From positions 1,364,001-1,428,000 of the forward strand of contig NZ_CP033878.1 in assembly GCF_009690625.1 (NCBI RefSeq): 64,000 nt of DNA. The letters are read 5' to 3'. Positions 50,628-60,023 of this stretch are shown one piece after another. Source of the stretch: Halorhabdus sp. CBA1104 (GTDB lineage: Archaea > Halobacteriota > Halobacteria > Halobacteriales > Haloarculaceae). The position numbers and the translations under genes are program-made. Under the pieces are notes generated by a model, which saw nothing but the letters and a program-made list of their open reading frames with translations, ran no database searches and was not told the DNA's origin. The first letter of the stretch is position 1; each line of letters begins with the position of its first letter.

Positions 50628-52832
50628 TTATTGCGCTCGGTCACCGTCGAACCACGCAAGCGCCGCCTCGACGTCATCGAGTGGCCGCGAGCAGGTGAAA
50701 TCACGGCAGGCGTAGATGGTCGACTCGTCGTTGCGGGCCGCTCGCTCGGCAAATATCGGCGGGGCCTTCTCTAGACCGAACTGGTCGAGCCACCGCACCA
50801 GCCCGTTCTCTGTCGGCGGTCGCCGGGCGAGAATTCGGTTCGGCAAGGGGGTTTCCCCGATCCGTTCACGCCATGACTCGGGAATGGAATCGGCGGCCAC
50901 CGTCAGTTCGCTGGCCCCACTGGTCGCGTGGTCGGCCGCAAGCACCAGCGAGGCATGCTGGAGCGGGTCGGCTGCGATCGCGTCGTGGTGGGTCGACAAG
51001 ACCGATCGAGCCACGTCGTCGAAGCGGTCGTGTGGCACGAACGCCGACAGCGAACAGAGCACGTCGACCGCGACACCGGCGCTCGAGGGCGTCGAGCGGT
51101 CTGTGACCTCCTGGGGACGCGCGAGTAACGCCGTTCCGCCGGCCTCGGTGAAGTACAGCGTTCCGTCCTCGTCGTCCCAGAAGCGCGACTCGATCCCGCG
51201 AGCGAGTGCGAGCGCGAACCCGAGGTGGTCGGGGTCGCCGGTCGCCTGATAGCAGTCGAACGCCCCGCGAGCGAGAAAGGCGTAGTCCGCCAGATACCCG
51301 TCGATCTGGACGTCGCCGTCCGCATAGCGGCGTTTCAACAGCCCCTCTGCATCGTCCCAGAGATGCTCACGAACGAACGCGAGTGCTTCGCTGGCCCGAT
51401 CGGCCAGGTCGGCATCGAGTGTGAGGGCACCCTCCGAAAGGGCCGAGATCGCCAGCCCGTTCCAGCCGGCCAGGATCTTTTCGTCTCTGGCCGGGCGGGT
51501 CCGCTCCGACCGGGCGTCGAACAACTGCTCACGAGCCCGTGCGAGGCGATCTCGAACGTCCGCAACGTCGAGTCCTGACTGCGCTGCCAGTTCCTCGTGC
51601 TCGGCACTGATCGTCAGCACCGTCTGTCTCTCCTCGAAGTTACCGTCTTCGGTGATCCCGAACCGCTCCAACGCCAGCGAGGCGTCCGTCTCGTCGTCGA
51701 CCGCCGCCCGAACCTGCTCGGGCGTCCAGACGTAGAACCGGCCCTCCTCGCCCTCGCTACGGGCATCGAGCGTGCTGTAAAAGCCACCAGCAGGGTGAGA
51801 CAGTTCCCGATCGAGGAAGGCGAAGGTCTCCCGAGCCACGCGGGCATAGCGCCGCTTTCCGGTCGCCCGGTAGCCCTCGATGAACGCCCGCGGGATCTCC
51901 GCGTTGTCGTAGAGCATCTTCTCGAAGTGCGGAACGGTCCAGGACCGATCGGTCGCATAGCGGTGGAAGCCACCGCCGACGTGATCGTAGAGGCCGCCCG
52001 TCGCCATCGCGTCGAGCGTCTCCGTCAGAACGGCACGATAGTCCTCGCCACTGGCCTCCGTCCGTTCGGTGTCTCCGACGTCACTGCCGCCGATTCCCTC
52101 CAGATCAACGTCGGCGGTGGAGCCACTGTCGCCGTCGAGCCGAGCGTCGGCCCGCAACAAGAGCTGGAGTCGCGCCGGCTGTGGGAACTTCGGTCCGCCA
52201 CGTCCGAACCCTCCGTGTTCACGGTCGGCCTGGCGGAGCGCTGACTGGGCGGCGTCTTCGAGGAGGACTCCGCCTGTGCCGGCGTCCATTTCGGTCGGCG
52301 TCTCGGGCGTCCCCTCCAATTGTCCGGCGATCGCGTCGGCCCACTGGTCGGCCCGTTGTTGGACGTTCTCCCGGTCGTTCTCCCAGGTCTCGTTGAGGTC
52401 CTCGAGTAACTCCTCGAAGCCCGGCCGTCCGCCCTGGGGCTCCCGCGGGAAGTACGTCCCCACGTAGAAGGGCCGGCGATCGGGCGTCAGCCACACCGAG
52501 AGGGGCCACCCGCCCTGCTGACCGAGAAGCTGTGCGAGGGTCTGGTAAATACGGTCGACGTCCGGCCGTTCTTCGCGATCGACCTTGATGGGGACGAAGT
52601 GTTCGTTTAGCGTCTCGGCGACGACACGATCCGAGAAGCTCTCTTCTTCCATGACGTGACACCAGTGACACGACGAGTAGCCAATCGAGAGGAAGATCGG
52701 CGTGTTCGTCTCCGTGGCGGTCGACAGCGCCTGGTCGTCCCAGGGCTGCCAGTTGACCGGGTTGTCTGCGTGTTGGGTCAAATACGGACTCGCCTCTTCA
52801 TCGAGGCGGTTGCGCTCGGTGGGCGTGGGCAT
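50628..52832 (-). CDS. YyaL/DUF255 thioredoxin-domain protein
   Basis: A 734-residue protein with an N-terminal DUF255 thioredoxin-like domain (NRLDEEASPYLTQHADNPVNWQPW, IFLSIGYSSCHWCHVMEEESF with C55 and C58) and a long (alpha/alpha)6-barrel (about 200-730) resembling N-acylglucosamine epimerases. The family is also called SSP411 or spermatogenesis-associated protein 20; its reaction is unknown. The DRSWTVPHFEKMLYDNAEIPRAFIEG segment is the family core. Full length compared with its relatives; monocistronic on the minus strand. Confidence 0.93.
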   Translation of the reverse strand: MPTPTERNRLDEEASPYLTQHADNPVNWQPWDDQALSTATETNTPIFLSIGYSSCHWCHVMEEESFSDRVVAETLNEHFVPIKVDREERPDVDRIYQTLAQLLGQQGGWPLSVWLTPDRRPFYVGTYFPREPQGGRPGFEELLEDLNETWENDRENVQQRADQWADAIAGQLEGTPETPTEMDAGTGGVLLEDAAQSALRQADREHGGFGRGGPKFPQPARLQLLLRADARLDGDSGSTADVDLEGIGGSDVGDTERTEASGEDYRAVLTETLDAMATGGLYDHVGGGFHRYATDRSWTVPHFEKMLYDNAEIPRAFIEGYRATGKRRYARVARETFAFLDRELSHPAGGFYSTLDARSEGEEGRFYVWTPEQVRAAVDDETDASLALERFGITEDGNFEERQTVLTISAEHEELAAQSGLDVADVRDRLARAREQLFDARSERTRPARDEKILAGWNGLAISALSEGALTLDADLADRASEALAFVREHLWDDAEGLLKRRYADGDVQIDGYLADYAFLARGAFDCYQATGDPDHLGFALALARGIESRFWDDEDGTLYFTEAGGTALLARPQEVTDRSTPSSAGVAVDVLCSLSAFVPHDRFDDVARSVLSTHHDAIAADPLQHASLVLAADHATSGASELTVAADSIPESWRERIGETPLPNRILARRPPTENGLVRWLDQFGLEKAPPIFAERAARNDESTIYACRDFTCSRPLDDVEAALAWFDGDRAQ

Positions 52833-52932
52833 AGCTATCTGTCAGAGTCCAACGGGTAAACCCGTGGCGTCGCCGGCGAGGCTCGCACCGCCAAGAGCAA
52901 CCTTTACACTCCCCTGGTGTGGCCCTTCTGCC

Positions 52933-54227
52933 ATGACAGAAACGGTGCTGTTGATCGGGGGCGGCGGCCGGGAGCACGCGATCGCCCGCGCGCTCGCCGA
53001 GTCGGACTGTACGCTGTATGCCGCCGCCGGCAACCGTAATCCGGGGATCGCCAGCCTGGCCGATGGCTTCGAGACGCTGGAGACGACTAACCCCAGGCCG
53101 TGACGACCTACGCAAACAAGGTTGACGCCTCGCTGGCGGTCGTCGGCCCGGAAGCGCCCCTGGAGGCAGGCGTCGCCGACGCCTTAGACGAGGCCGGCAT
53201 CTACGCCTTTGGCCCCCAGGCCGAGCAGGCCCGTATCGAGACGAACAAGGGCTTTCAGCGTCGGTTCATGGATCGTCACGACATTCCCGGCTGTCCCGAC
53301 TACGAGGAGTTCACCGACAACGAAGCTGCCTGTGAACACATCGAGGAATACGACGGCGATCTGGTCGTCAAACCGGCCGGTCTCACCGGCGGGAAAGGCG
53401 TTCGTGTCATCGGCGATCAGGTGACCGCCGAACAAGCAAAGGCGTACATTCGCGAATCTAGCCACAACCGGATCGTCCTCGAAGAGCGACTAGTCGGCGA
53501 AGAGTTCACTATCCAGGCGCTGGTCGCAAACGGCGAACTCCGGGTTACGCCCGCCGTCCAGGACCACAAACGCGCCTACGAGGGCGATGACGGCCCCAAC
53601 ACCGGCGGAATGGGGTCTTACAGCGACGCGGGCCTCGAACTGCCGTTCATGGATCGAGACGACTACCTGGAAGCGGTGGACATTCTCGAAGCGACCGTCG
53701 ACGCCATTGAGGGGTACAAGGGCGTTCTCTACGGCCAGTTCATGCTCACCGCCGAGGGGCCAAAAGTCGTCGAGTTCAACGCCCGCTTTGGCGACCCCGA
53801 GGCGATGAACACTTTGCCCGTCATGGAGACAGACCTGCTCGATGTCCTCGTTGCCGCCCGCGAGGGCGAATCGCTCCCCAAACTCCAGTTCCAGCCCCAG
53901 GCGACGGTCTGTAAGTACGCAGTGCCCGACGGCTATCCGACTGACCCGGACGCCGGCGCGAAGGTCCAGATCTCGCCCGAAAATGCCGGCGACGCGCTGT
54001 TGTACTACGCCAGCGTCGACGAACGTGAGGATGGGATCTATACGACGACGTCCCGCTCTTTTGCGGTCGTTGGTGTGGCCGATGGGATCACGGACGCCGA
54101 AGAAATTACAACGGGGGCACTCAACAGCGCTGGAACCGAAGGCCTGCGCGTCCGCTGGGACATCGGGCAAGCTGAACTGGTTCAGTCCCGGATCGACCAC
54201 ATGGACGAACTACACAGCAGCGAGTAA
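52933..54227 (+). pseudogene. purD: Phosphoribosylamine-glycine ligase, frameshifted
   Basis: An ATP-grasp enzyme of purine synthesis (GAR synthetase). Frame 1 starts MTETVLLIGGGGREHAIARALAES and stops after ETLETTNPRP at 53103. The next frame continues without loss at VTTYANKVDASLAVVGPEAPLEAGVADALDEAGI through FGPQAEQARIETNKGFQRRFM, VVKPAGLTGGKGVRVIG, DGPNTGGMGSYSDAG to LHSSE. One missing base after CCCC (53091-53094), most simply a G giving CCC GAG, restores a 431-residue protein. It is an otherwise healthy gene, so a sequence error is likely. Confidence 0.9.
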
Positions 54228-54248
54228 AGCGAGCCTCGGCGAACGGCC

Positions 54249-54656
54249 TCATTCGGAATCGAAAATTGGCTCTCGTTCGCTGTCCTGTCGGTCTTCCAGA
54301 TCCTCGAGGGACTCGGTCTCAAGCAAGCGTTGGAGTTTGCGTTCGAACTGGTCGTCGGTGAGTTCGCCGCGCGCATACCGGTCTCTGAGTGTTTCGAGTG
54401 CTTGTTCGTCTGTTTCCTGGTTCTGTGTGTGCTCGGGTTCAGTGATCGTCTCGTCGTCCCACCACTCTTCGATATCTTCCTCGTCACCGAACAGTAACGC
54501 GACGATCGGGACGATCATAACGTATCCAACGAGCATGAACGGCAGCCACCAGTCTTGGCCGGTAAACAACGCGCCGAGGAAAATGCCCGTCACGAGGATC
54601 GAAACGACGCCCGTCGCGTTTTCGCACAGTCGCTCGATCGGTCCAGCATCGTCCAT
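54249..54656 (-). CDS. SHOCT-domain membrane protein
   Basis: A 135-residue protein with two N-terminal helices (about 14-33 and 38-56: VVSILVTGIFLGALFTGQDWWLPFMLVGYVMIVPIVALLFG), an acidic spacer and a C-terminal SHOCT motif (ALETLRDRYARGELTDDQFERKLQRLLETE at about 88-118). SHOCT helices mediate oligomerisation. Common and of unknown function in haloarchaea. Start at 54656; the longer frame upstream is not supported. Ends 21 bp after the purD stop, convergently. Confidence 0.88.
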   Translation of the reverse strand: MDDAGPIERLCENATGVVSILVTGIFLGALFTGQDWWLPFMLVGYVMIVPIVALLFGDEEDIEEWWDDETITEPEHTQNQETDEQALETLRDRYARGELTDDQFERKLQRLLETESLEDLEDRQDSEREPIFDSE

Positions 54657-55146
54657 GTCCGGTTGTTCTGTAGAAACTGTCTTTACAGTGTCGACGCACT
54701 GTCTCGAACTGCCAGTTGTCCGTCCGCCTCGATAGGTACCACCCAGAGTTGTCCACTCCGCCAGTGTCGGACAGTCGAGAGTATCGGCCGGGAGTGAGCA
54801 AACGCACAGCGTTTGCGAGCTACGGGCGACACACGACCACAGGGAGTGCACCGAAAGACTCGCTTCGCTCGCCTTTCGAGCCCTCGTCGCGCTTCACGCG
54901 ACTCGGCACCGGCGTTTCTTTATCCGCGCGAGCAAAGCGAGCGCGGTTCACTCGGCGCGACTATCGGGAGCGCCGAGGATGTTTTTCTCCGCGTTTTTGC
55001 GAGTGAGAGGTGCCCGCAACGAACGTAGTGAGCGAGGACACCCGAGCGAGTAAAAAGAGGGAGTGCGCCGGCCGGGAGTGAGCGAAGCCGAAGGCTTCGC
55101 GATCTACGGGCGGCGCATCGAATGACGACTGTAGGGAGGAATGAGA
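54657..55146. other. Intergenic region with low-complexity repeats, no gene seen
   Basis: About 490 bases without a credible gene. It carries many short GAGCGA/CGAAGCGAG repeats (around 54800-55060), the second hairpin element (55073-55108) and a 14-base repeat (55064-55077) of the tRNA-Gly 3' end. The composition resembles the region at 1-110, which is also next to a tRNA. Confidence 0.6.
55073..55108. repeat. tRNA-linked hairpin element, copy 2
   Basis: Stem GCGAAGCC (55082-55089), loop GAA (55090-55092) and stem GGCTTCGC (55093-55100), flanked by CGGGAGTGA (55073-55081) and GATCTACG (55101-55108). The first copy (34-69) has the same flanks and loop with a different but self-complementary stem. 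Located 39 bases beyond the 3' end of tRNA-Gly. Confidence 0.7.
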
Positions 55147-55217
55147 TGCGCCGGCCGGGAATTGAACCCGGGTCGAGAGCTTGGAAGGCTCTTGTCATAC
55201 CACTAGACCACCGGCGC
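55147..55217 (-). tRNA. tRNA-Gly (anticodon TCC)
   Basis: The minus strand forms a cloverleaf: acceptor GCGCCGG with CCGGCGC, D arm GTC/GAC, anticodon stem AGAGC/GCTCT with loop CTTCCAA (anticodon TCC), T arm CCGGG-TTCAATT-CCCGG, discriminator A. It reads GGA and GGG. No CCA is encoded. Its 3' end is partly repeated at 55064-55077. Confidence 0.95.
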
Positions 55218-55357
55218 TCACTTCGTTCGCGCCGAGCATCGACGGACTCCGTCCGTCTCAACACCGGCGCGCTCGTTCAACGGAACTGCCCACTGTGGAT
55301 GACCAGCCCCGCGTTCGCATCCGAACGTAACTCAGCCCACGTTAAGGGTGTTTCCTT

Positions 55358-56002
55358 TCAGTGCGACGCCGGCCGGACTGTCCCATAGCAGTTCCCGCTG
55401 GAAATCTCGCACTCGACCAGCGCGAGCTCACTCGCTTCAACGTCCGCTCGAAACTCCGCGGGCGCATAGATATGATAGAAGCGCGCCACGGCCTCGCCGC
55501 CGGGCAATGTCCACTCGACGGTCGTATCGAATCCCTCCTCTGCGTCGGCGGGTACGTCGAAGCGGTCGTGGGCGGTACTCCAGGCGCTGACCAGCGCCTT
55601 GCCGTCGGAGTGCAGCACCCGCGCGAGTTCGTCCAGGCTAGCGATCCGTGCCTCTCGGGACGGAAGGTGATGCAGCGTCGCGACGTAGACAGCCAGATCG
55701 ACGCGCTCGCTCACGATTGGCAACCGCGAGGCGTCCCCGAGCAACACTCCCGCGTCCGGAACCCGCTCGCCGGCAGCGTCCAAGAGCGAGCGGCTCACAT
55801 CCACTCCGAGTACTCGGTCGGCTCGCTGGTGGAGGGTTTCGACGTGGCGGCCGTTGCCACAGCCGATATCGAGCGCGCGTTCGACGCTCTCGGCGTTCTC
55901 GACGAAGGTCTCGACTTCCGGCCAGGCGTATTCCCGCGTCTTCGAGAAGTGCTCGGCGATACGATCGTACGTGTCACGCACGTCCACGCGGGAGCGGTCC
56001 AT
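55358..56002 (-). CDS. Class I SAM methyltransferase, Trm9-like
   Basis: A 214-residue methyltransferase. MDRSRVDVRDTYDRIAEHFSKTREYAWPEVETFV, motif I ALDIGCGNGRHVETL (about 43-57), VLGVDVSRSLLDAA, and VDLAVYVATLHHLPSREARIASLDELARVLHSDGKALVSAW match the Trm9/ABH8-type tRNA uridine methyltransferases, which need a partner Trm112. The YDRIAEHFSKTR start is a Trm9 sign. The target is inferred from resemblance. It lies 12 bases after tyrS on the same strand. Confidence 0.78.
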   Translation of the reverse strand: MDRSRVDVRDTYDRIAEHFSKTREYAWPEVETFVENAESVERALDIGCGNGRHVETLHQRADRVLGVDVSRSLLDAAGERVPDAGVLLGDASRLPIVSERVDLAVYVATLHHLPSREARIASLDELARVLHSDGKALVSAWSTAHDRFDVPADAEEGFDTTVEWTLPGGEAVARFYHIYAPAEFRADVEASELALVECEISSGNCYGTVRPASH

Positions 56003-56014
56003 TGGGTGCCTCGA

Positions 56015-57052
56015 TCAGTCGTACTTTTCCGGGTAGGCCTCGGCCAGCAGATCGGGCTGCGATTCGAGACGTTCCCGGATCGGATCGACGATTTCGCCGA
56101 TGTACTCTCCGGCGGCGTTTTTGAGATCCTGTGGGTGGAGTTCCTCGCTCACGAAGTCCACCTCTAACTCCTCGTAGGTGTCGTAGGTGAGGTTCCCGCC
56201 GTACTGCTCGGGCCGTTCGACCACAAAGGCCGCCTCGCGCTCCTCGAGGATCGGGAATACGAGGTACCGGACATACTCCAGGACGCCATTGCCCTCGACC
56301 TCGCCCATCGGACAGTAGGCGTCGCCGATCTTCTCGGCGACCGTCTCGGGGTCGTCTGTCAGTTCGACTTTCGAGGACTCCTCGGAGGCACTCATCTTTC
56401 CGCCCGTCAACCCGGAGAGCAACGGTGCGAAGACGCACGTCGGGGCTTGGCCGCCGTGTTCGGGCAGGACTTCCCGAGAGAGCATGTAGATCCCGCGCTG
56501 GTCGATCCCGCCGTATGCGACGTCAGCGTCCAGTGCGTCGACGTCCAACGTCTGCATCAGGGGATAGACGAGCCCGCCCAGATTGGGCGAATCCGATTCC
56601 CGGACGACCTCGCTTGCAGCACGCTGGGTGCGGGCGATCGTCGTCTCGGCAGTCATCCGCAGCAGTTCGAGGGTGTACTCGCGGTCGAGTTCGAACTCGC
56701 GCCCGCGCACGAACGTGATTTGTCCCGGATCGGCACCGGCGGCCTCGACCATCGCCTGGATCGTCTCTTCGTAATACTCAGAGCGCGCTTCGAGCAGGTC
56801 GAAGGGGCTCTTTGCGTCGTCGAGATGAGCGTGCAAGTCCGCGATCAGAACCGTCACGTCCATCCCGGCCTGCAGGAAGTCCGCCAGCTTGCGGATCGTC
56901 GTGAAATGTCCGATGTGCATCTCGCCGGTCGGCGCGTACCCGATGTACACCGACGGGTCCTCGCGCTGTTCGAACAGCTCCCGGAGTTCGTCCTCGGTGA
57001 CGACCTCCGCCGTGTTGCGGGTCGCCAGTTCGACTCGCTCGGCCGTGTCCAT
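56015..57052 (-). CDS. tyrS: Tyrosyl-tRNA synthetase
   Basis: A 345-residue archaeal/eukaryotic-type TyrRS. Class I signatures: HIGH at 46-49 in YAPTGEMHIGHFTTIRKLADFLQAG and KMSAS near 218 in LTGGKMSASEESSKVEL; the Tyr-binding pocket has YYEETIQAMVEAAG and VYPLMQTLDVDALDADVAYGGIDQRGIYMLSRE. It charges tRNA-Tyr. The start at 57052 is well supported. It is cotranscribed with the Trm9-like gene, and both serve tRNA function. Confidence 0.96.
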   Translation of the reverse strand: MDTAERVELATRNTAEVVTEDELRELFEQREDPSVYIGYAPTGEMHIGHFTTIRKLADFLQAGMDVTVLIADLHAHLDDAKSPFDLLEARSEYYEETIQAMVEAAGADPGQITFVRGREFELDREYTLELLRMTAETTIARTQRAASEVVRESDSPNLGGLVYPLMQTLDVDALDADVAYGGIDQRGIYMLSREVLPEHGGQAPTCVFAPLLSGLTGGKMSASEESSKVELTDDPETVAEKIGDAYCPMGEVEGNGVLEYVRYLVFPILEEREAAFVVERPEQYGGNLTYDTYEELEVDFVSEELHPQDLKNAAGEYIGEIVDPIRERLESQPDLLAEAYPEKYD

Positions 57053-57121
57053 ATCCGTTGGTCCGGAGTCGGTGCCTAAAACAATTCGTTTCCCGGTCCG
57101 GACGATCCGGCAATCCGGTCG

Positions 57122-58165
57122 TTACTCCTCGCGATCGGCAACCCGCCGCCGGTGAACGATCCCCTGGTTGTTCGCCGCGTTAGCGACGAAGTTCCGGAAC
57201 GCATCGCCGACATCCAGATCAGCTAGCACGGCGGGTCGACCCTCGTCGCCACGTTCGCGGATCTCCGGGTCCAGCGGGATCGATCCGAGGAACGGCATGT
57301 CGACGTCGGCGGCGAACTCCTCGCCGCCGCCTTCCCCGAAGATGGCATGATCGCTACCACAGTCCGGGCACTTGAAGGAACTCATGTTCTCGACGATACC
57401 CAGGACAGGCGTCTCGTGACGGCCGAACATCTCCAGGCCCTTGCGGGCGTCGTCTAAGGCGACACCTTGGGGTGTCGTGACGATGACCGCGCCGGTGACG
57501 GGGACTGTCTGGAGCATCGTGAGTTGTGTGTCGCCAGTCCCCGGCGGGAGGTCGACGACGAGGTAATCGAGGTTGCCCCACTCGACGTCTTCGAACAGTT
57601 GGGTCAGTGTCTGGTGGACCATCGGGCCACGCCAGATGACGGGATCGTCTTCACCCAGCAGGAAGTCCATACTCATGAGTTTCATCCCGTGTTTCTCCGG
57701 CGGGATGATGCGCTCGTCCTCGGTGGCCTCGGGACGTTCGTGGGCGTCGAGCATCCGCGGGACGTTCGGCCCATAGATGTCGGCGTCGAACAGCCCGACG
57801 CGGGCGCCTCGGTCGGCGAGTCCCGCAGCGAGATTGACGGAGACGGTACTCTTTCCGACGCCGCCTTTCCCCGAGGCGACGGCGATGACGTTCTTTACCC
57901 CAGGCAGGACCTCGCCGTCGGCCTCGCGTTCGACCGTCGCCGAAAGCTCCACGGCCAGATCGGGCGCGGCATCACCGACTACCTCGCGCACGCGGTCGGC
58001 GATAACCGTCTCGTTCGGCGAGAACGGTGCACCCAGCGCGAGGTCGATCCGCGCAGTCCCGTTGTCGATCTCGACGTCGTTGACCAGCCCAAGCGAAACG
58101 ATGTCGTCACTCAGATCCGGATCCTCGACCGATTCCAGCAGTTCCAGCAGCTCGGCTTCGTCCAT
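57122..58165 (-). CDS. Mrp/NBP35-type Fe-S cluster carrier ATPase
   Basis: A 347-residue P-loop ATPase, ApbC/Mrp family, which binds and transfers 4Fe-4S clusters. A DUF59/MIP18-like N-terminal domain (about 1-85; VEDPDLSDDIVSLGLVNDVEIDNG) precedes the deviant Walker A GKGGVGKST at 99-107; the cluster-binding CPDC is at 266-269. The rest (VVDLPPGTGDTQLTMLQTV, VALDDARKGLEMFGR) is intact. Fe-S proteins in this window, such as the zinc ferredoxin, are possible clients. Start at 58165. Confidence 0.95.
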   Translation of the reverse strand: MDEAELLELLESVEDPDLSDDIVSLGLVNDVEIDNGTARIDLALGAPFSPNETVIADRVREVVGDAAPDLAVELSATVEREADGEVLPGVKNVIAVASGKGGVGKSTVSVNLAAGLADRGARVGLFDADIYGPNVPRMLDAHERPEATEDERIIPPEKHGMKLMSMDFLLGEDDPVIWRGPMVHQTLTQLFEDVEWGNLDYLVVDLPPGTGDTQLTMLQTVPVTGAVIVTTPQGVALDDARKGLEMFGRHETPVLGIVENMSSFKCPDCGSDHAIFGEGGGEEFAADVDMPFLGSIPLDPEIRERGDEGRPAVLADLDVGDAFRNFVANAANNQGIVHRRRVADREE

Positions 58166-58231
58166 GGGGTCCGATAGGCCCCGAGCGAGCGAAAAGGCTT
58201 GTGACCCCGCACCGTGGGCCGTCCTCGACGG

Positions 58232-58954
58232 TCAGCGAGTCACGGGCTCGCCCGGACCGATCGTGAACGCACAGTCCGCTGCCAGTCTGAGCACGGCCCG
58301 ATCACCGAGATCGACGTCGCGGAGTTGCCGCGCGATCGGATGGTCTCCAAACGAGATCGACGCCCGGGGGCTCGCCGGCCAGACGCCGGCCCGCCCCCGC
58401 AACGCGGTCGGCTCCCGAAGCAACTCGCCGTCCGTCTCCGTGAAATTGTACCCCGACAGCCGGAGTGGCACGGTCGGCGGTCGCTGGATCGACGCGGTGA
58501 GCAATTCCGCCCCGTCGGCAGTGACTGTCGCCGTCCGCGTCCGGCCCTCGTCGGTCACGTCGATGTCGGCGACGAGTTTGGGATAACCCCAGATATCGAC
58601 ACCGAACGCGCGGGCGGGTTCCGTCGTCACGGGGAGCGTGTAGACGTAGCCACTGACAGGGCGCCGCAGCAGCGAGAGATACGGCACCGTTCGTGCCCCC
58701 GCTTCGACCGCGGGAATCAGCACACCTACCTCGTCGTATGGCGGGATCGTCTCCTCGCCGACACGGTCGTACCGGACGACGAGTACGGTTAGCGTGGCGC
58801 GGTCAGCACGCGTTCCCACGGGTTGCAGTCCGTCCGGGAGGAGGTTCTGCACGTCGCCTCGATCTGCGGGAAAGACGGCGCCCACGATCGTCGCAGAGAG
58901 ACTGACCGGGAGTTCGAACGTGTGGCCCGTCGAGACAGTGACGGTCTCGCTCAT
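58232..58954 (-). CDS. Acetoacetate decarboxylase family protein
   Basis: A 240-residue beta-barrel protein, with MSETVTVSTGHTFELPVSLSATIVGAVFPAD and the DYDEVGVLIPAVEAGARTVPYLSLLRRPVSGYVYTLPVTTEPARAFGVDIWGYPKLVADIDVTDE middle, typical of the ADC superfamily (GYPKLxA strand with the lysine that forms the Schiff base). Substrate unknown; bacterial members act on acetoacetate, others on unrelated ketones. The stop codon overlaps the SDR gene's 3' end by four bases, so the two form an operon. Start at 58954. Confidence 0.85.
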   Translation of the reverse strand: MSETVTVSTGHTFELPVSLSATIVGAVFPADRGDVQNLLPDGLQPVGTRADRATLTVLVVRYDRVGEETIPPYDEVGVLIPAVEAGARTVPYLSLLRRPVSGYVYTLPVTTEPARAFGVDIWGYPKLVADIDVTDEGRTRTATVTADGAELLTASIQRPPTVPLRLSGYNFTETDGELLREPTALRGRAGVWPASPRASISFGDHPIARQLRDVDLGDRAVLRLAADCAFTIGPGEPVTR

Positions 58955-59793
58955 TCGACAATCGACCTCCGGAATCGGCTCAGAGCCGCAAGCGCGGCGA
59001 TGGTCACCCGGTGCCCGAAATCCTGGATCGGCTGTGGCAACCATCGGGTCGCCAGGATCAGCTTCGCTGGCAAGCCAACGGGATAGCGGGCGGCCGGCGT
59101 CTCAGTCGTCGCGGCGTCGTAGATCGTCGCCGCGACCCGCTCGGGTGAGACGGCGAGTGGCCCGCCACCCAGCAGCGCATCACCATCGAGGGCCTCGTAG
59201 ATCGTCGCGTATCTGTCCGAGCGATCGAATCCGTCGAGGTGGCGGTCTGACGTGGCGGCGAGGTCAGTGTCGACCCAGGCGGGTTCGACCAGGGCCACGG
59301 CCACGTCCTGATTCGAAAGCTCCACGCGAAGCGTATCGAGCAGCCCCTCGACTGCGTGCTTGGAGGCTGCATACGCGCCCATCCCGGGAGTCGTTACGCG
59401 CCCGTGCGTACTGGAGACTGCGATGGCCGTCCCACCCTGCTGGCCCAACAGCGGCAGCGCGGTCCTAATCGTCCGCAAGGTCCCGTGGACGTTGACCGCA
59501 AACTGCCGATCGATCCAATCGGGCGGGAGGTCTTCGAGCGGGCCGGGCTGACAGTAGCCGGCGTTGGCGACCACCGCATCGAGTCCGCCAGCATCCTGGT
59601 GAATCCGCTCGAAAATACGGTCCAGATCGTCCTGGTCGGTCACGTCAACCGTCGCCGTGTGACAGCCTGTGAGCGTCGCCAGTCCGTCGGGATCGACGTC
59701 ACTCGCGTAAACGTTCCAACCACGAGTCGCGAACTGGTGGGCTGTCGCCCGGCCAATCCCGGAGGCAGCGCCCGTCACGAGCACTGTTTTCAT
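58951..59793 (-). CDS. Short-chain dehydrogenase/reductase
   Basis: A 280-residue classical SDR. NAD(P) loop TGAASGIG at 7-14, structural VVANAG at 74-79, catalytic S128 and Y141-x3-K145 in AVSSTHGRV and YAASKHAV. Oxidises or reduces an alcohol or ketone; substrate unknown. It overlaps the acetoacetate-decarboxylase-like gene by four bases, so the two may act in one catabolic or biosynthetic step. The start at 59793 gives MKTVLVTGAASG. Confidence 0.93.
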   Translation of the reverse strand: MKTVLVTGAASGIGRATAHQFATRGWNVYASDVDPDGLATLTGCHTATVDVTDQDDLDRIFERIHQDAGGLDAVVANAGYCQPGPLEDLPPDWIDRQFAVNVHGTLRTIRTALPLLGQQGGTAIAVSSTHGRVTTPGMGAYAASKHAVEGLLDTLRVELSNQDVAVALVEPAWVDTDLAATSDRHLDGFDRSDRYATIYEALDGDALLGGGPLAVSPERVAATIYDAATTETPAARYPVGLPAKLILATRWLPQPIQDFGHRVTIAALAALSRFRRSIVE

Positions 59794-59935
59794 GGAACGT
59801 ATCGTCGACTGCTGGTACTGAAAGGGTTGCGCTGACGGGAGCGGCTCACGGCGATAGCGATGACGATTGCCAGTGGTGATTTCCATGTGCCACGGTACCG
59901 TGACTTTCGCGCCCGGAGACAGCCCTTTCGTTGCG

Positions 59936-59943
59936 TTTATATA
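59936..59943 (+). promoter_or_regulatory. TATA box for the tRNA-Ser/ribosomal operon
   Basis: TTTATATA at 59936-59943 is a strong TATA match about 81 bases before the tRNA-Ser gene, and probably starts the tRNA-Ser-rps13 transcript. Confidence 0.6.
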
Positions 59944-60023
59944 CCGACGACGGATATCGAAGGGTACGCATCGTGTAGGGGCTTTGGCCCCGAGTCCGCA
60001 AGGGCGCAAGTACGTGACAGCGA

